In this document: positions 45,418 through 57,235 of the stretch, in pieces
How the letters are laid out: each line of letters begins with the position of its first letter
How positions within the stretch are numbered: the stretch's first letter is position 1
Source of the DNA: Procambarus clarkii
Taxonomy: Eukaryota; Arthropoda; Malacostraca; Decapoda; Cambaridae
Direction of reading: 5' to 3'
DNA: 64,000 bases
Assembly (NCBI RefSeq): GCF_040958095.1
Contig: NC_091220.1
Span: 24,245,667-24,309,666, forward strand
Notes under the pieces: model-generated
Told to the model about the DNA's origin: nothing
What the model saw: only the letters and a program-made list of their open reading frames with translations
The model's database searches: none
Position numbers and translations under genes: made by a program

Positions 45418-48400
45418 TAAGCCCCAGGAAGGAAAGTTGCCGAGTCCGCCTGCTGGAGGTAAGCAGGAAAATAAAAGTGTGCAGAGGAGACAAGAGTCCA
45501 ATGAAGCTCCACAGAGTATGAGTAGTACATCTGGCCCGAGGAACTCCAATACGAGTGGGCAGAGTCAGAGCTACTCGGGGGCGTATAGGAGAGATTTCTC
45601 CCAAATGAGATGCTACAAGTGCAACAGATCAGGTCACATGATGCGAGATTGTCGGCAGGGCAAGAGAGTCGTGACCCTGACGACATGTGATCCCCGGAAG
45701 AAGTACATTGATGTACAACAAGACAAACCACAGAAGGTAGATTTGATGAACGAGCGGTATAGGCCGTTCATTAGTAAAGGTTGGGTCGGCATAGAAGGTC
45801 AACCCGAGGTGGAGGTTAGTATCCTCAGGGATACTGGAGCCAATCAGAGCTTGATTCTGAGAGGCCTAATAAGAAATGATCGACTGTTAGCTGGCAGTAG
45901 GAGGATAAAGGTTCATGGGTTGTTGTCTAAGAGTGACATGCCCGTATGTGCTGTCCGGTTGAAGTCAGATTATTTGTCGGCGGAGGTGATGTTGGGAGTG
46001 TGCCCCAACATACCTGTTCCAGGAGTCCAAGTGATCCTGGGGAACGACTTGTGTGGGTCCAAGGTGCTGCCAGAGCTGATAGTAAGAGCTGTGCCGGAGG
46101 TGAACCAGAAGGACCGCGGTACAAGTGGAACGCCGGACAAGACAGATCTAGCCAGCATCCTTGAAGATGAGGCAGAGGACAGTCAAGTCATCGTATACCC
46201 GGCCTGTGTAGTGACAGAGTCGGACGTAGCCGCCGAGGAAGACATTGGAGATGATATGGCAGTGTCGACTCCACCAAGGGAGGAGGTCAACATGGACATG
46301 TCTGGGCTGTTCGACGAAGATCGAGCTCAGAAGAATGAGGATTCGAGGAGACAGGAAGTGAAAATGACCCTACCTGAAAAGTTCAGCGTGAACCGAGCGG
46401 ACCTGATTAGGGCTCAGAAAGAGGAGTTTATAGATCTAGTCAGGGAGGCAAAAGGGGGAAATTCATGTCCGGAGTCCCCCGTGTATTACTACTTGGACGA
46501 TGATGTACTAATGAGGAAATGGCGACCGGACAAAGCCGGCGCAGATAAGGTATGGTTGGAGAAGCACCAAGTGTTAGTGCCGAAGGAGTTTAGGGCGGCT
46601 GTGTTAGAACTAGCCCACTCCGTAGATATGGCAGGGCACTTGGGGGTGAAGAAGACCTTAAATAAGGTGCAGGAGCACTTCTACTGGCCGAACGTATGGA
46701 AGGAGGTAAAGAAATATTGTAGGACATGTTTGGCGTGCCAACGTGCAGGTAAGCCGGCTCCGGCTATACCAAAGGCACCCTTAAAGCCCATACCGGCATT
46801 TGGCGAGCCTTTTGAGAGAGTCTTGATAGACTGTGTAGGTCCGTTGCCGAGGACCAGAAAAGGCCATGAGTACTTACTGACCATAATGTGCACGGCCACC
46901 CGTTTCCCTGAAGCAATCCCTCTGAGAAGAGTGACGTCGAGAGCCGTTCTGGATAGACTACAGAACTACATTGCGTGGGTAGGAATGCCCAAGGTTATCC
47001 AGACGGACCAGGGGAGTGTCTTCCAGTCGAAGTTGTTTAGGGAAACTGTGAAAGGATGGAGAGTAGAGCAAGTGCGCTCGTCACCGTATCACCCTCAGTC
47101 GCAGGGAGCATTGGAGCGTTTCCATGGAACGCTAAAGAGCTTGTTGAGGATATACTGCGCTGAGGAAGGGAGTAGTTGGGACGAGGCATTACCATCCGTG
47201 TTGTTCGCCATCAGGGATGCGGTAGTAGAATCACTCGGATTCACCCCATTTCAACTGGTGTACGGACACTCCGTGAGGAGCCCAGTGGGCGCGCTGAAGG
47301 AGCAGCTCACCGTGGATAGGCCTAAGGTGGATGTGGGAAAATATGTGAAGACCTTTAGAGAGCGACTCTCTAGGGCCAGAGATTTGGCCAAGGAAAATTT
47401 GAGGACATCCCAGGCAGAGATGGTAAGGTACCACGACAGGAAGGCGAAGGGCAGGAAATTTCAGAGAGGAGATCAGGTGTTAGTCTTGCTACCGGTAAAA
47501 GGAAGTATATACGAGTCGAGATTTTGTGGACCATATACCATCCAGAAGGCATTAGGGGATGTGAATTATGTAATCCACATGCCAGATCGTCCGAGGAAGT
47601 CACAGGTTTGCCACGTGAACATGATAAAGAGGTACTATGACAGAGATAAGCCTCTAGGCGATGAAGAACCGATGGAAACCCCATTGCAGGCGACGGTGCT
47701 GTGTGGAGGAGACGGCAAAGGAATAGAAGAGGAGAACTGTAAGTTAGAGAGGGCCGATGGCGCGAAGATATCAAATACAGAAAGCCTGGCCAAGATAGGT
47801 GAGCGTCTGGGTCATTTGGAGGGTGACCAACGCCAGGAGCTAGTGGAGATCCTACGGAGGAATAAGTCGTTATTCACGGACGTGCCTAGAAGACACCGCG
47901 GAACGGTGCACGAAGTGAATGTGGGGAGTGCTGAGCCCATCAAGCAGCACCCTTACAGAGTTAACCCGGAGAAAGCAGCGGCAATGAGAGCAGAAGTAAA
48001 GTATCTGCTAGATAACGACTTGGCAGAGGTTAGCGACAGTGACTGGAGTTCGCCGTGCCTCCTCGTGAAGAAGAGTGACGGCACGTACCGGTTCTGTACC
48101 GATTATAGGAAAGTGAATGCACTCACGGTCGCTGACTCGTTTCCGATACCGCGCATTGACGATTGCATAGATCGGATTGGGAGTGCACGGTATGTCTCGA
48201 AGATAGACCTGTTGAAGGGATACTACCAGATTCCCCTGTCTGAGGAGGCCAAGAGGATCTCAGCGTTCGTGACTCCCGACGGCTTGTACCAATATAAAGT
48301 GGTGCCGTTCGGAATGAAGAATAGTGGTAGTTGTTTTCAACGAGTAATGAATCAGGTATTACAAGGCGCGACCGGATGTGCAGTGTACATCGATGATATT

Positions 48401-49186
48401 GTGGTGTTCGCTGATTCCTGGAAGGATCACGTGGATCGACTTTTAGATTTGTTCGATCGTTTGGAGAAGGCCAACATGACGATCAACTTGGCAAAAAGCG
48501 AGTTCGGGAGAGCCCGCCTGGAGTACCTTGGATATATAGTAGGGCAAGGCGAGGTTGCTCCGGTAAGAACAAAGGTGGAGGCCATTGACAACTTCCCGGT
48601 GCCCAGGAGTAAGAAAGAATTGTTGAGATACCTCGGTATGATTGGATATTACCGGAAGTTCTGTGAAAATTTCTCCACCATAGCCGCTCCTATGACGAGT
48701 TTGCTATCAAAGAGCAAGAAGTGGGAGTGGAATGGAACAGCACAAGAAGCGTTCGAGAAGACCAAAAGACTGTTGACTGAGGCACCTGTACTAGTGTCGC
48801 CAGATTTTAAAGCGCCGTTTGCGTTATTTGTAGATGCCAGTGATATAGGGGCCGGAGCTGTACTGACGCAGCGGAATGATGGAATTTACCGCCCCGTGTC
48901 CTTCTTCTCGAAGAAGTTCGTTAAGCACCAGAGGTCGTACAGTACAGTCGAGAAAGAGACTTTGGCCCTGGTGATGGCATTGAAACATTTTGAAGTGTAT
49001 GTGAGTGGGGGAGGACACCCAGTAACGGTGTATACAGACCATAATCCCCTAGTTTTCCTGAAGAAAATGAAGCATGCAAACCAGAGATTAACCAGATGGT
49101 TTTTATCGCTCCAAGAGTATGACCTGGTGATAACGCACATAAGAGGGCGAGACAATGTAGTGGCTGATGCGTTATCTCGAGCCTAG
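45362..49186 (+). CDS. Retrotransposon pol polyprotein (PR-IN-RT-RH)
   Basis: This intact frame of 1,274 residues holds, in order: a CCHC zinc knuckle at 45611-45652; an aspartic protease with DTGA at about 45830; an integrase HHCC zinc domain (His at 46637, CxxC at 46725-46742) and DD35E core (Asp 46829, Asp 47006, Glu 47114); a reverse transcriptase with the YIDD motif at 48386-48397; and RNase H from the DAS at about 48833 to VVADALSRA at the end. It overlaps gag by about 50 bases in the +1 frame relative to gag. All catalytic residues are present, so the element may still be active apart from the gag lesions. Confidence 0.95.
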   Translation: MESGEEEVLGGQTSRPASFKPQEGKLPSPPAGGKQENKSVQRRQESNEAPQSMSSTSGPRNSNTSGQSQSYSGAYRRDFSQMRCYKCNRSGHMMRDCRQGKRVVTLTTCDPRKKYIDVQQDKPQKVDLMNERYRPFISKGWVGIEGQPEVEVSILRDTGANQSLILRGLIRNDRLLAGSRRIKVHGLLSKSDMPVCAVRLKSDYLSAEVMLGVCPNIPVPGVQVILGNDLCGSKVLPELIVRAVPEVNQKDRGTSGTPDKTDLASILEDEAEDSQVIVYPACVVTESDVAAEEDIGDDMAVSTPPREEVNMDMSGLFDEDRAQKNEDSRRQEVKMTLPEKFSVNRADLIRAQKEEFIDLVREAKGGNSCPESPVYYYLDDDVLMRKWRPDKAGADKVWLEKHQVLVPKEFRAAVLELAHSVDMAGHLGVKKTLNKVQEHFYWPNVWKEVKKYCRTCLACQRAGKPAPAIPKAPLKPIPAFGEPFERVLIDCVGPLPRTRKGHEYLLTIMCTATRFPEAIPLRRVTSRAVLDRLQNYIAWVGMPKVIQTDQGSVFQSKLFRETVKGWRVEQVRSSPYHPQSQGALERFHGTLKSLLRIYCAEEGSSWDEALPSVLFAIRDAVVESLGFTPFQLVYGHSVRSPVGALKEQLTVDRPKVDVGKYVKTFRERLSRARDLAKENLRTSQAEMVRYHDRKAKGRKFQRGDQVLVLLPVKGSIYESRFCGPYTIQKALGDVNYVIHMPDRPRKSQVCHVNMIKRYYDRDKPLGDEEPMETPLQATVLCGGDGKGIEEENCKLERADGAKISNTESLAKIGERLGHLEGDQRQELVEILRRNKSLFTDVPRRHRGTVHEVNVGSAEPIKQHPYRVNPEKAAAMRAEVKYLLDNDLAEVSDSDWSSPCLLVKKSDGTYRFCTDYRKVNALTVADSFPIPRIDDCIDRIGSARYVSKIDLLKGYYQIPLSEEAKRISAFVTPDGLYQYKVVPFGMKNSGSCFQRVMNQVLQGATGCAVYIDDIVVFADSWKDHVDRLLDLFDRLEKANMTINLAKSEFGRARLEYLGYIVGQGEVAPVRTKVEAIDNFPVPRSKKELLRYLGMIGYYRKFCENFSTIAAPMTSLLSKSKKWEWNGTAQEAFEKTKRLLTEAPVLVSPDFKAPFALFVDASDIGAGAVLTQRNDGIYRPVSFFSKKFVKHQRSYSTVEKETLALVMALKHFEVYVSGGGHPVTVYTDHNPLVFLKKMKHANQRLTRWFLSLQEYDLVITHIRGRDNVVADALSRA

Positions 49187-49209
49187 CCACTAGAATAACT
49201 CTCAAAAAT

Positions 49210-49222
49210 AAGGGGAGGGGAG
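49210..49222 (+). promoter_or_regulatory. Polypurine tract
   Basis: aaggggaggggag directly precedes the 3' LTR and would prime plus-strand synthesis. Confidence 0.85.
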
Positions 49223-51204
49223 TGTTATGATCTCAGCCTGCAGGAGAAACGAGTCTCCCTTCTTGAGAGTTATTCAGCAAGCCTGACCTAACTAGAAGGT
49301 CTAGCAAATATTGAGGTGATAACCCATATGAAAAATGGCTGGTTGGATATGTAAAACAATTTAAGATTATGGGCAGTAAGTAAGGAAATAGATAAATGAC
49401 TGGCTAGGAGATGTGGACACTTTGCTGGAGGCGTGAGGCTCGCTTCCGGAGGACCTTGACCTCACTTGAGTGCCAGACATCGCAGGGGGAAGCCGCGCTC
49501 CGTTTGAGCTCCCGCCAGAAGGGAACCCCTAGTGATATATCTCGCAGAGAAGAGAAGTGTGCGGACGTACCAGCTGTGGAATCGAGCTGGGAACGTTGTG
49601 GTCTCAAGTCCTGGTCGACGAGCAGATATTAAATCGCCCAGAAGCATTATTGTGGGCTGTGTGGAGCGCCCTGACCAGACGCCGTCAGAGGGAAAGCGCC
49701 CTCGACCAATTAATCTGTGGTAAGCACGATAAACGCCAGTTCATAGTGATTACTTGTAGTTTGGTCGTGTGCCCAGCGACAGTAGCAATGTTTATGTATA
49801 AGTTAGACATGTTTTAATAAGGCAGAAAGCCTGAAATAGGAGAGTGAAGAGGGAGGAACACGGAGCGACGTCCGCCCCCTCTGAGCGCTGGCGGAAGACT
49901 GAGGGAGCCGGGCTCTTGACGGAGGAAGACCCTCCCAGTGAGTGAGGACCGACACCAGGCGAGGTGGAGTATGGACCCGCCCAAAACGGGGGAGTCCACT
50001 CTCACTGTATGTAGAGAACAGATAGAGGTTTGAGGCAAGCATATTGTGTGGTTATTTTTGTTTATGTGTTAAAGGGGAACATTTTATTGGAGTGTCGATG
50101 GGTTGCAGGTTTGTTCTTTGGGGAAGAAGTTGCTGAGAACTTCGAAGCCAGCAGAGGAAGTAGCTGATGAGACTCCAAGGTAGTGAAGCAGAGGACCTCG
50201 AGCTGTGAGGAGAAGCAGCAGTGAAGAGGAGTGTCACGTGCTTCTGTAGAGGTGGTGTAGCAGCCAAGAGAGCTGTGGAAGAACCTAACAGAAGGGTGAA
50301 GCACCGTAGTTGCACAAGGAAACTTCATGATAGCAGCCTGGAGGAGCTGCAGAGGATCCTGGTAGTGAAGCCCGGCAGAACCTAAGGATATTAGGGTTGT
50401 GAACTTCCAGAGGTGGAAGGGGAAGTTCTGGTGGATTACTTATAGGGAGTTGATAGTGTTTGGTTGTCAGTAGCGTGCAAGACGCAGTGAGAGGTGAGTG
50501 ACTGTTGGCATCCTTATGTCAAGGAGTTTCTTATATTGAAGTATCAATGAACATTTATACTGGTATATGTTATTGCATTCAAATGCTGGTTTTCTATATA
50601 TATATGTTATCTTGCTGATGGTGCAACAGTGTGTGGGCTTGACCAACTTGAGGACGTTAATAGTACCAGGTGGTGAACCAGGAGTTGGGATACCACTTGA
50701 TAAGCTGATAATAGAGTTCTGATGGTATTGGAGTGCAACCTGATTTGGATATTATAGAGTATAGGATTCATTATTATTAGATGTGTGTATGTATCGTGTA
50801 TGTGCTTTGTTCAGTAAATGTGTTACAATTTGCTGGTGTTTGCCCTTGTCCTAGTGAGGCTTCCCAGGAGGTGGTAAAGAAGGAGAGAGAGAGAGGAAGA
50901 ACCATGAACCACTGCTGTGGACAGGGTAGGAGGTAATACTGGTAAGTCATAGGGGGATTGAGGAGATCATATCTCATAAGGAGAGAGTGGGGAGTCACAG
51001 CGGCTCGAGTGGGTGTGTGCACGTGACAACGAGGCTAAGTGTTGGAGCCGCATCCCCTGAACGTGTGACGTTGAGCCCCTCTCCAAGAGCCAGAAGCGCC
51101 AAGGGTGATCTCCTAGTATAAGCACTCTGCCGAGTTGTGGGTTGGGTTGTCCATAGAGAAGGATCAACGACGACAACACCAACCAACCCACAGTCTATAT
51201 AATA
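49223..51204 (+). repeat. 3' LTR
   Basis: Near-identical to the 5' LTR, offset 7,164 bases, with the differences listed there. Confidence 0.95.
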
Positions 51205-51517
51205 ATACCCACTATAACACAGTCCGTAAATGTAAGTCGTGATCCGACAAGCACTTAAATAAATCTTCCCGTAAATCCAAATGAAGTTCTCAGAAAAGTG
51301 TTAATTAATTAAATTTAATTTTCAAATTATTGAACTGTCCTTTTTTTTTTTTTTTGCCTCATTTTTCTCTGAAATGATATACTTTCATTATGAAATAGTC
51401 AATTTTTCTAATAAATTATGGTAATTTCCTTTTTTTTTTTTTTTTACAGTTAAAGATGGTGTGGTGTTCATTATGCAGAAATTAAATAACTCTTAACTGT
51501 CCCATTTGGCATTAATA
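51205..51517. other. AT-rich intergenic stretch, return to viral sequence
   Basis: After the retrotransposon the sequence is AT-rich again, with poly-T tracts near 51340 and 51430. No gene is seen. Confidence 0.5.
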
Positions 51518-51910
51518 ATGGATTTGCAGAAGAAGAAGAAAAAAACAAAAACAAAAAAAAAAAAGTTGAAAAAGAAAGATCATGATAAACAAACAACTGC
51601 TAATATTGATCTAGAAATTTTATTTATAGAAAACGATAAAGAATTAGATTATAAAGAATTAGATGTTTTTTACCAAATAACACTCTGTTCAAATACATTT
51701 TTAATCCATATTATTTTTCCCAATCTCTCTCCCGAGAAAAATAAATGGGTTAAGGATTATTTAATGACTGACAATAAATCAATATCATTCATTAGAATAA
51801 CAGATATAATTCATCAACATTCAAAGTCATTAAATAGTGACAACCTAAAAATGTTGACTGTACTATTTGAAAGTGTTATCATCAAGTCAAGTAATGATGA
51901 AATTGATTAA
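51518..51910 (+). CDS. Unknown protein, 130 residues, Lys-rich N-terminus
   Basis: I choose the ATG at 51518 over the in-frame TTG at 51506. The first 22 residues are almost all Lys, Thr and Gln and look like a nucleic-acid-binding or localisation tail; the rest is a small globular alpha/beta-type domain with a NLSPEKNKW loop. It lies upstream of and parallel to the DNA polymerase gene. No family is recognised. Confidence 0.5.
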   Translation: MDLQKKKKKTKTKKKKLKKKDHDKQTTANIDLEILFIENDKELDYKELDVFYQITLCSNTFLIHIIFPNLSPEKNKWVKDYLMTDNKSISFIRITDIIHQHSKSLNSDNLKMLTVLFESVIIKSSNDEID

Positions 51911-52067
51911 ACAAATGTAAAATGTTTCACTATATAAAAAACTAATTGTGTTATATTTATATGGCAGAAGAATATTATAGTATTATAATACAAGAACAAA
52001 AAAAATAAAAAAATATATGACAGTATATTTATCCTTCTTCTACCTTTCTCTTCTTGTAAACTTAAAT

Positions 52068-55000
52068 ATGAAACCCAAACTAGTTGAATTATCCATGCTA
52101 GATTATGTGTGGATATATTCATGGAATGTTGAAGAACAAGAATTTTATGGGATTCCAGTGCCTCAAAGTCAAATTCAAGATAGTGGTTTAAATCGTGAAA
52201 ATATAGTACCACAAGACCCTATACAAGTAATTTTTGATGCATCAAATTTTGATCACTTAGTTGTAGTTACACAACAACGTGAACTATTTGATCGTTCTAT
52301 GATATTTTTGTATAATTGTGGGCTGATAGATTATTATACTCTTGAAGCTGAACATAGTCAGAGTGGTCATTTGATTATGGGCGAAGCCTCATTGGAAGAT
52401 TTGCAATTGGAAAAATATCGAGGTTACGCCGCTCGCGTTTTTTGTAAAGGTTATCGTAGGTGTATGGATCTCTTTAACTTTCTAAAATATAACTATCATC
52501 CATTTGGTATTAATGCTATGGGTAAATATTTTAATTCATACCAATGTTATTTTGACTGTGAACGACGACACAATCCAAAATTTCAATCTAGGGGTTTATT
52601 TAAAGTACATGACAATCAACTTGTTTTTGTGAGTGGGGATATCGACAACTTTTTTCCACCATATCGGATCCTCTCATTTGATATAGAAACTAGTCGGCAT
52701 GATTTAACTGGTGCCATTCCTCTAGGGGATAGTTCAAATGATAGGTTAGTTGCTACTTCTTTTCAGACAGCAACTGTAATGAATGCCCAATATCCAACTG
52801 AATTAAGTGACATAAATACCCTTTTGGTTGTATATTATCCAAATTCTCAAAACAAAAATAGAGAATTTTCCATGATAACTAAACAAGGAATTTCGATCCA
52901 TGTTGAGATATTTTCTTCAGAAAAACAAACTCTTTCTCGATCTTTGGAGTTACTAAGCAAACCTCAACATATTTTTGCTACTGGTTATAACACTGATGGA
53001 TACGACCATCCATTCCTCTTCAAACGAGCACTATTTCATGGTCTTTTACCTGGACATTTATTTTTCCACACTTACACTTTAAGGTCATATTGTGATATGA
53101 GAACCGTACCCCATATGACTCCACCTTGGATTTTAGATGTAGATGTTATGATTTGCCGTAAAAAAAATTTTCCAGTTGGTAAGTTTCTTGAACCACCTTC
53201 TGATAGTTTAGATGCTTGTGCAGAAGCTATACTGGGCCGCAATAAAGTAGATTTTAATATTGTAGCTATAAATAAAATGTATAAAAATTTAGAGGACAAT
53301 GGAGAGGAACCGGATAGTTTTTTTTTTGAAAATTTTCTAGATTATTGTACTGTAGATGTGGATCTGGTCACTCAATTGAATGGGCACCTTAATACTATTA
53401 GAATTACAATGGGTTTATCTCGTATGGGCGACCTTGACCCATACCATTGTCTTGGTGCCAGTTCTACAGCTATTGTGAGACGTTACCTTATAAATTTACT
53501 TAATTCAATTTATACGGCTCCTATTGACGAACATCTCATTAATAAAGTAAACTGTTATTCACAATCTCAATGGGAAATAGGTCGTATTCTTCCACAAAAT
53601 CGATACGCTAGACATTCCATCGAACAAAAGGATCATTTGGATACAGGTAGAAAAAACACTTACAAAGGCGCTGAAGTTCTTGAACCGAAAATTGGAGTAC
53701 ATTTAGCTTCTAATACTCATTCAATATTTGTTTTTGATTTTTGTTCATTATATCCTAGTTTAATTATTGACTATAATTTAAATCGAGGGTTCGTGACTCG
53801 AATTTCACGTTGTCAACTCCCAGAAGTTGATGAAAATTTATTTCATATACTTATTATGGATGAAGATCCTTATTTTGCTTATGTTAGTGTTAAAGTCCAA
53901 GAAGGAAAACCATACACTCAATCACCATTACGTCAGATATGTGAAAAATTAGTAAATGAACGAGGTATTATGAAAAAATTAGGAATGACCACTCAAGCTA
54001 ACGCTCTTAAGATTATGGTAAATTCTATTTATGGGGCAATGGCGGCCATTAAACTACTCGCAGATGAACTGGTCCCATGCATGGTTACTGGTTATGGTCG
54101 GTATCATCTTAATCGGGCTCAACATTTTTATACTAAAGATGAAAATGGAATTGGAGCGACAGTTTTATATGGCGACACTGATTCATTATTTCTGAAGGTA
54201 TCTCGTTCAGCAGGAACTGGAGATGAATTGGCTAATCGTTATAATACTAATCTCAGACAAGATATACCTTCTACATGTTATCTCAAACTAGCTTTCGAAA
54301 ATGCATTTGGTGTTCTAGTGCTAATAAAAAAAAAACATTATATGGCTATACAAGAAAGACAAGTTGGCAATAAATGTAAAATCAGTGGTTATAAAAAACG
54401 TATCAACCTTAGTAATCATCGTGACTTAACAAATTTATTGCAACATGTTCTTATGATTTTACGGGACAATGACCCAGCTCACATTTTTAAGAATATTAGA
54501 AATGAAGTAACACAATGGTTTAATCAAATAATAAATCAAAATGATGATGAGATCAACCACCAGCGGTTTTTGAGTACCATTAAAATTCGACCTCTTCATA
54601 TGTATAAATCAACTAGTTGCATTCATTATTGCTTGGGAACTAAAATTGAGCAACTTCATCCAGGTACAATAACAGCAGAAGGTGGTACTCATATTTCATA
54701 CTATACAATGGTACCATTAGTACCAAGGGCTTTAACTTTACCCAAGAGTGTGTGTCTATGTCCAGCTATTACATATAGACCCCAAATACAAATAATTAAT
54801 CGTTTAATGGGATTAATTTCTGATATAGGCCAAACTGTTAATGCTCTTATTCAGACTGCTGATTCAGAAAATGCGTCTCAATATAGTATAGAAAACTTAA
54901 GCTTGGATTATCAAAAAAATGAAAGATATCAGCTGTATGAAAAACATGTTGCACATGGTTATAGAGTTTGTAATCTGAGTGCCTGTGAGCTTTTGTTAAA

Positions 55001-55111
55001 TATTCCTTGCATTGAAATAACTTCAATATGGCCCTCATTTCATTACGAGTGTTTAGAAAATTCAAAATTTTATATGTCATCTTTGACTAGAAAACATAAA
55101 TGGTGGTATAG

Positions 55112-55203
<92 letters not shown>

Positions 55204-55637
55204 GGAATAAGAAAAAAAAATCTGAATGTAATTTTATTTTACGTACAACTTTTCATTATGATAAGACCAAAAGAAAAATGTGGGTGACTCTAGATTCTGA
55301 TGCTCAATGTCGAAAATTTAGCAATTTAAAAAATATATCACATTTTCTTTCTGGTAATGTAAGCAAACTGACACATTTGGTACCAACGATCTCAATGGTG
55401 AATAGTAGCAATATTAATAATACAGACATTTTATTCACATTAAATTCTAACTGTTTCGAAGAGATGTTAGCCTTTTTTATTTTTGTTTATAGTTTGGAGT
55501 GTGATATGTATGATATAATTATGGAAAATAAACAAAATAAGATAGATAATGATGATGATCGGTGGTTAATTATATTACCATTTGTCGCCATAAGGCGAGA
55601 CACATTGGCAGAAAATTCATATTATACATTTTATTAA
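52068..55637 (+). CDS. Family B DNA polymerase
   Basis: The intact protein of 1,189 residues is a viral replicative DNA polymerase. I choose the ATG at 52068; an in-frame ATG at 52017 would add 17 hydrophobic residues with no role in the family. Exonuclease motif I is FDIETS (Asp205, Glu207). Polymerase motif A is DFCSLYPS (Asp557), motif B holds NSIYG, motif C is YGDTDS (Asp703, Asp705), and a KKKHY motif follows near 54330, like the KKRY motif of the family. Both nuclease and polymerase sites look complete. The C-terminal region contains a Thr and then Asn run coded by (ACT)n and (AAT)n at about 55111-55202, an expansion that probably arose as a microsatellite. It is one of the longest intact frames in the block. 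Confidence 0.92.
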
Positions 55638-55640
55638 AAG

Positions 55641-55644
<4 letters not shown>

Positions 55645-55724
<80 letters not shown>
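55645..55724. repeat. (TA)n microsatellite
   Basis: About 80 bases of TA repeat start seven bases after the DNA polymerase stop and end about 75 bases before the next gene start. Confidence 0.95.
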
Positions 55725-55727
<3 letters not shown>

Positions 55728-55801
55728 TTAAAAGTCAGTCAGTATATAATTAGGATATCAAAAGTTCATAACTCATTATATCATTTTGACTCTTTCATAC
55801 A

Positions 55802-57235
55802 ATGAATACCTCAGGATATTATGGTCAATATTTACCTTCTCCTACCTATCCACCAGCAGCAACAACACAACTACAGCAACAACAAACAATAATTCAGGCA
55901 AAAAATGCAACCTCAATATATCACCAACCAACGACTACAGATGGAATTTATCAATCTCACCCTCCTCCCCCTCAACTTCAAACGGAAGAAAAGTATTATA
56001 GCACCCTCAACTTCATCAACGAAGATGAAGAGGTTATGGAAATTATTGCAGAAATGCTGAACAAAGCTTCAAGTTCGAATTATTATATACTACCCAATGA
56101 GCCACCCAATCTTCACAAAAAATTGATAACCATCGAAAATTTAAGAGAGTTGAATAAAAACAATATTTTAGAGAAATTAACTAAATTTAAAGAACAATAT
56201 GAAAAACTCGGTAGTTCTGTATTTGAAGAAAAAATCAAGGCAAATAACCAAAACAACATGAAATATTATAGAATTAATAATGATTATTTAACTAGCTTAA
56301 CCGTTAAGTTGTTGGAGGTCAAATGTTTTATAGTTTCGGGAGGAACAAAATTTGCCTTAGTACCTAATAAGATTGGAAATATTGAATTCGGTGAAGATAT
56401 TCAGAAAATATTTGAAGAAAATCTAATCCAACCAATAGCTGAGGCATTAAAAATTGATAAACCTTCCCAGGGTAAAATCTGGAGCGCATCAATGTATATA
56501 GATGGTCATAAAGATAAACAATGTTCTTTAAAATGTAATGAAATACTTATACAAAAACAGCCACAATTTCAGAACGAGTGTTTGCGTCAACGTATAAATT
56601 TAGGTGTTCAATTTTGTCCTTTTGTGGCCAACTCTAAAGAAGATGAAGTTTACATGGGTTCGCCGCTAGGAAATATTTACATCAAAAATTCTAAAATATA
56701 TGGGATTGGTCGTAACCGAATCCCTTACTCAAGTGAAACCTTTGTTGAAATTAGAGAATCTCCGTGTCCTGTTAATGCTTTAATTTCATTTGGTTTATCT
56801 GAAATTGGAGTTTTTAATAACAAAATAATTCTGTATCTACGTAATTTAGATTCTGTTTTTTATTCAGATGTCCCAGCTAACAATATCCGAAATCAAGCCT
56901 CTGATGCAATTAAACAAATTCTTTTAACTAATAATAGCATTAGGAAGAAACTAATGCCCAAATATAAAGATATTATTTCTAAAGTAATAGATGAAGTTCA
57001 GGTAGAAGAACCTATATGTAATGGAAGTGTCACAGCTGAAGAACCACCATTCAAACGAATAAAAATTGAGAAAAAAGTTAATGAGGACGATTTTAAAGAG
57101 GCAGAGAAGTGTAATTTAGATGTGGAAAATAGTAAAATAGTAGCTCCTTTAGTTGGAGAATTAAATGAAGAGGAGAATTGTATTAATTATGAAAATCAAG
57201 AGGAAGCAGCATTAAATTTCCTTAATATGTTCTAA
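55802..57235 (+). CDS. Unknown protein, 477 residues
   Basis: The intact frame has a Gln, Pro and Tyr-rich N-terminus of about 65 residues, a charged helical part to about residue 145, a globular core to about residue 385, and an acidic C-terminal tail with a FKRIKIEKKV basic stretch near residue 420. The core has several cysteines but no pattern I can name. Parallel to the DNA polymerase and close behind it. It is likely a viral structural or replication protein, by position only. Confidence 0.6.
   Translation: MNTSGYYGQYLPSPTYPPAATTQLQQQQTIIQAKNATSIYHQPTTTDGIYQSHPPPPQLQTEEKYYSTLNFINEDEEVMEIIAEMLNKASSSNYYILPNEPPNLHKKLITIENLRELNKNNILEKLTKFKEQYEKLGSSVFEEKIKANNQNNMKYYRINNDYLTSLTVKLLEVKCFIVSGGTKFALVPNKIGNIEFGEDIQKIFEENLIQPIAEALKIDKPSQGKIWSASMYIDGHKDKQCSLKCNEILIQKQPQFQNECLRQRINLGVQFCPFVANSKEDEVYMGSPLGNIYIKNSKIYGIGRNRIPYSSETFVEIRESPCPVNALISFGLSEIGVFNNKIILYLRNLDSVFYSDVPANNIRNQASDAIKQILLTNNSIRKKLMPKYKDIISKVIDEVQVEEPICNGSVTAEEPPFKRIKIEKKVNEDDFKEAEKCNLDVENSKIVAPLVGELNEEENCINYENQEEAALNFLNMF

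Larger units (their letters stand above)
42059..51204 (+). mobile_element. Complete Ty3/gypsy LTR retrotransposon with integrase upstream of reverse transcriptase (Gmr1-like)
   Basis: The element has two direct LTRs of 1,983 and 1,982 bases, a primer binding site, gag, a 1,274-residue pol frame and a polypurine tract. The base atac lies just outside both ends (42055-42058 and 51205-51208), fitting a target duplication. In pol the order is protease, integrase, reverse transcriptase, RNase H, which is the order described for Gmr1-like elements and for Ty1/copia, not for ordinary Ty3/gypsy. Composition is near 50% GC, unlike the virus. The LTRs differ at only about four positions, so the insertion is recent. 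Confidence 0.95.
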
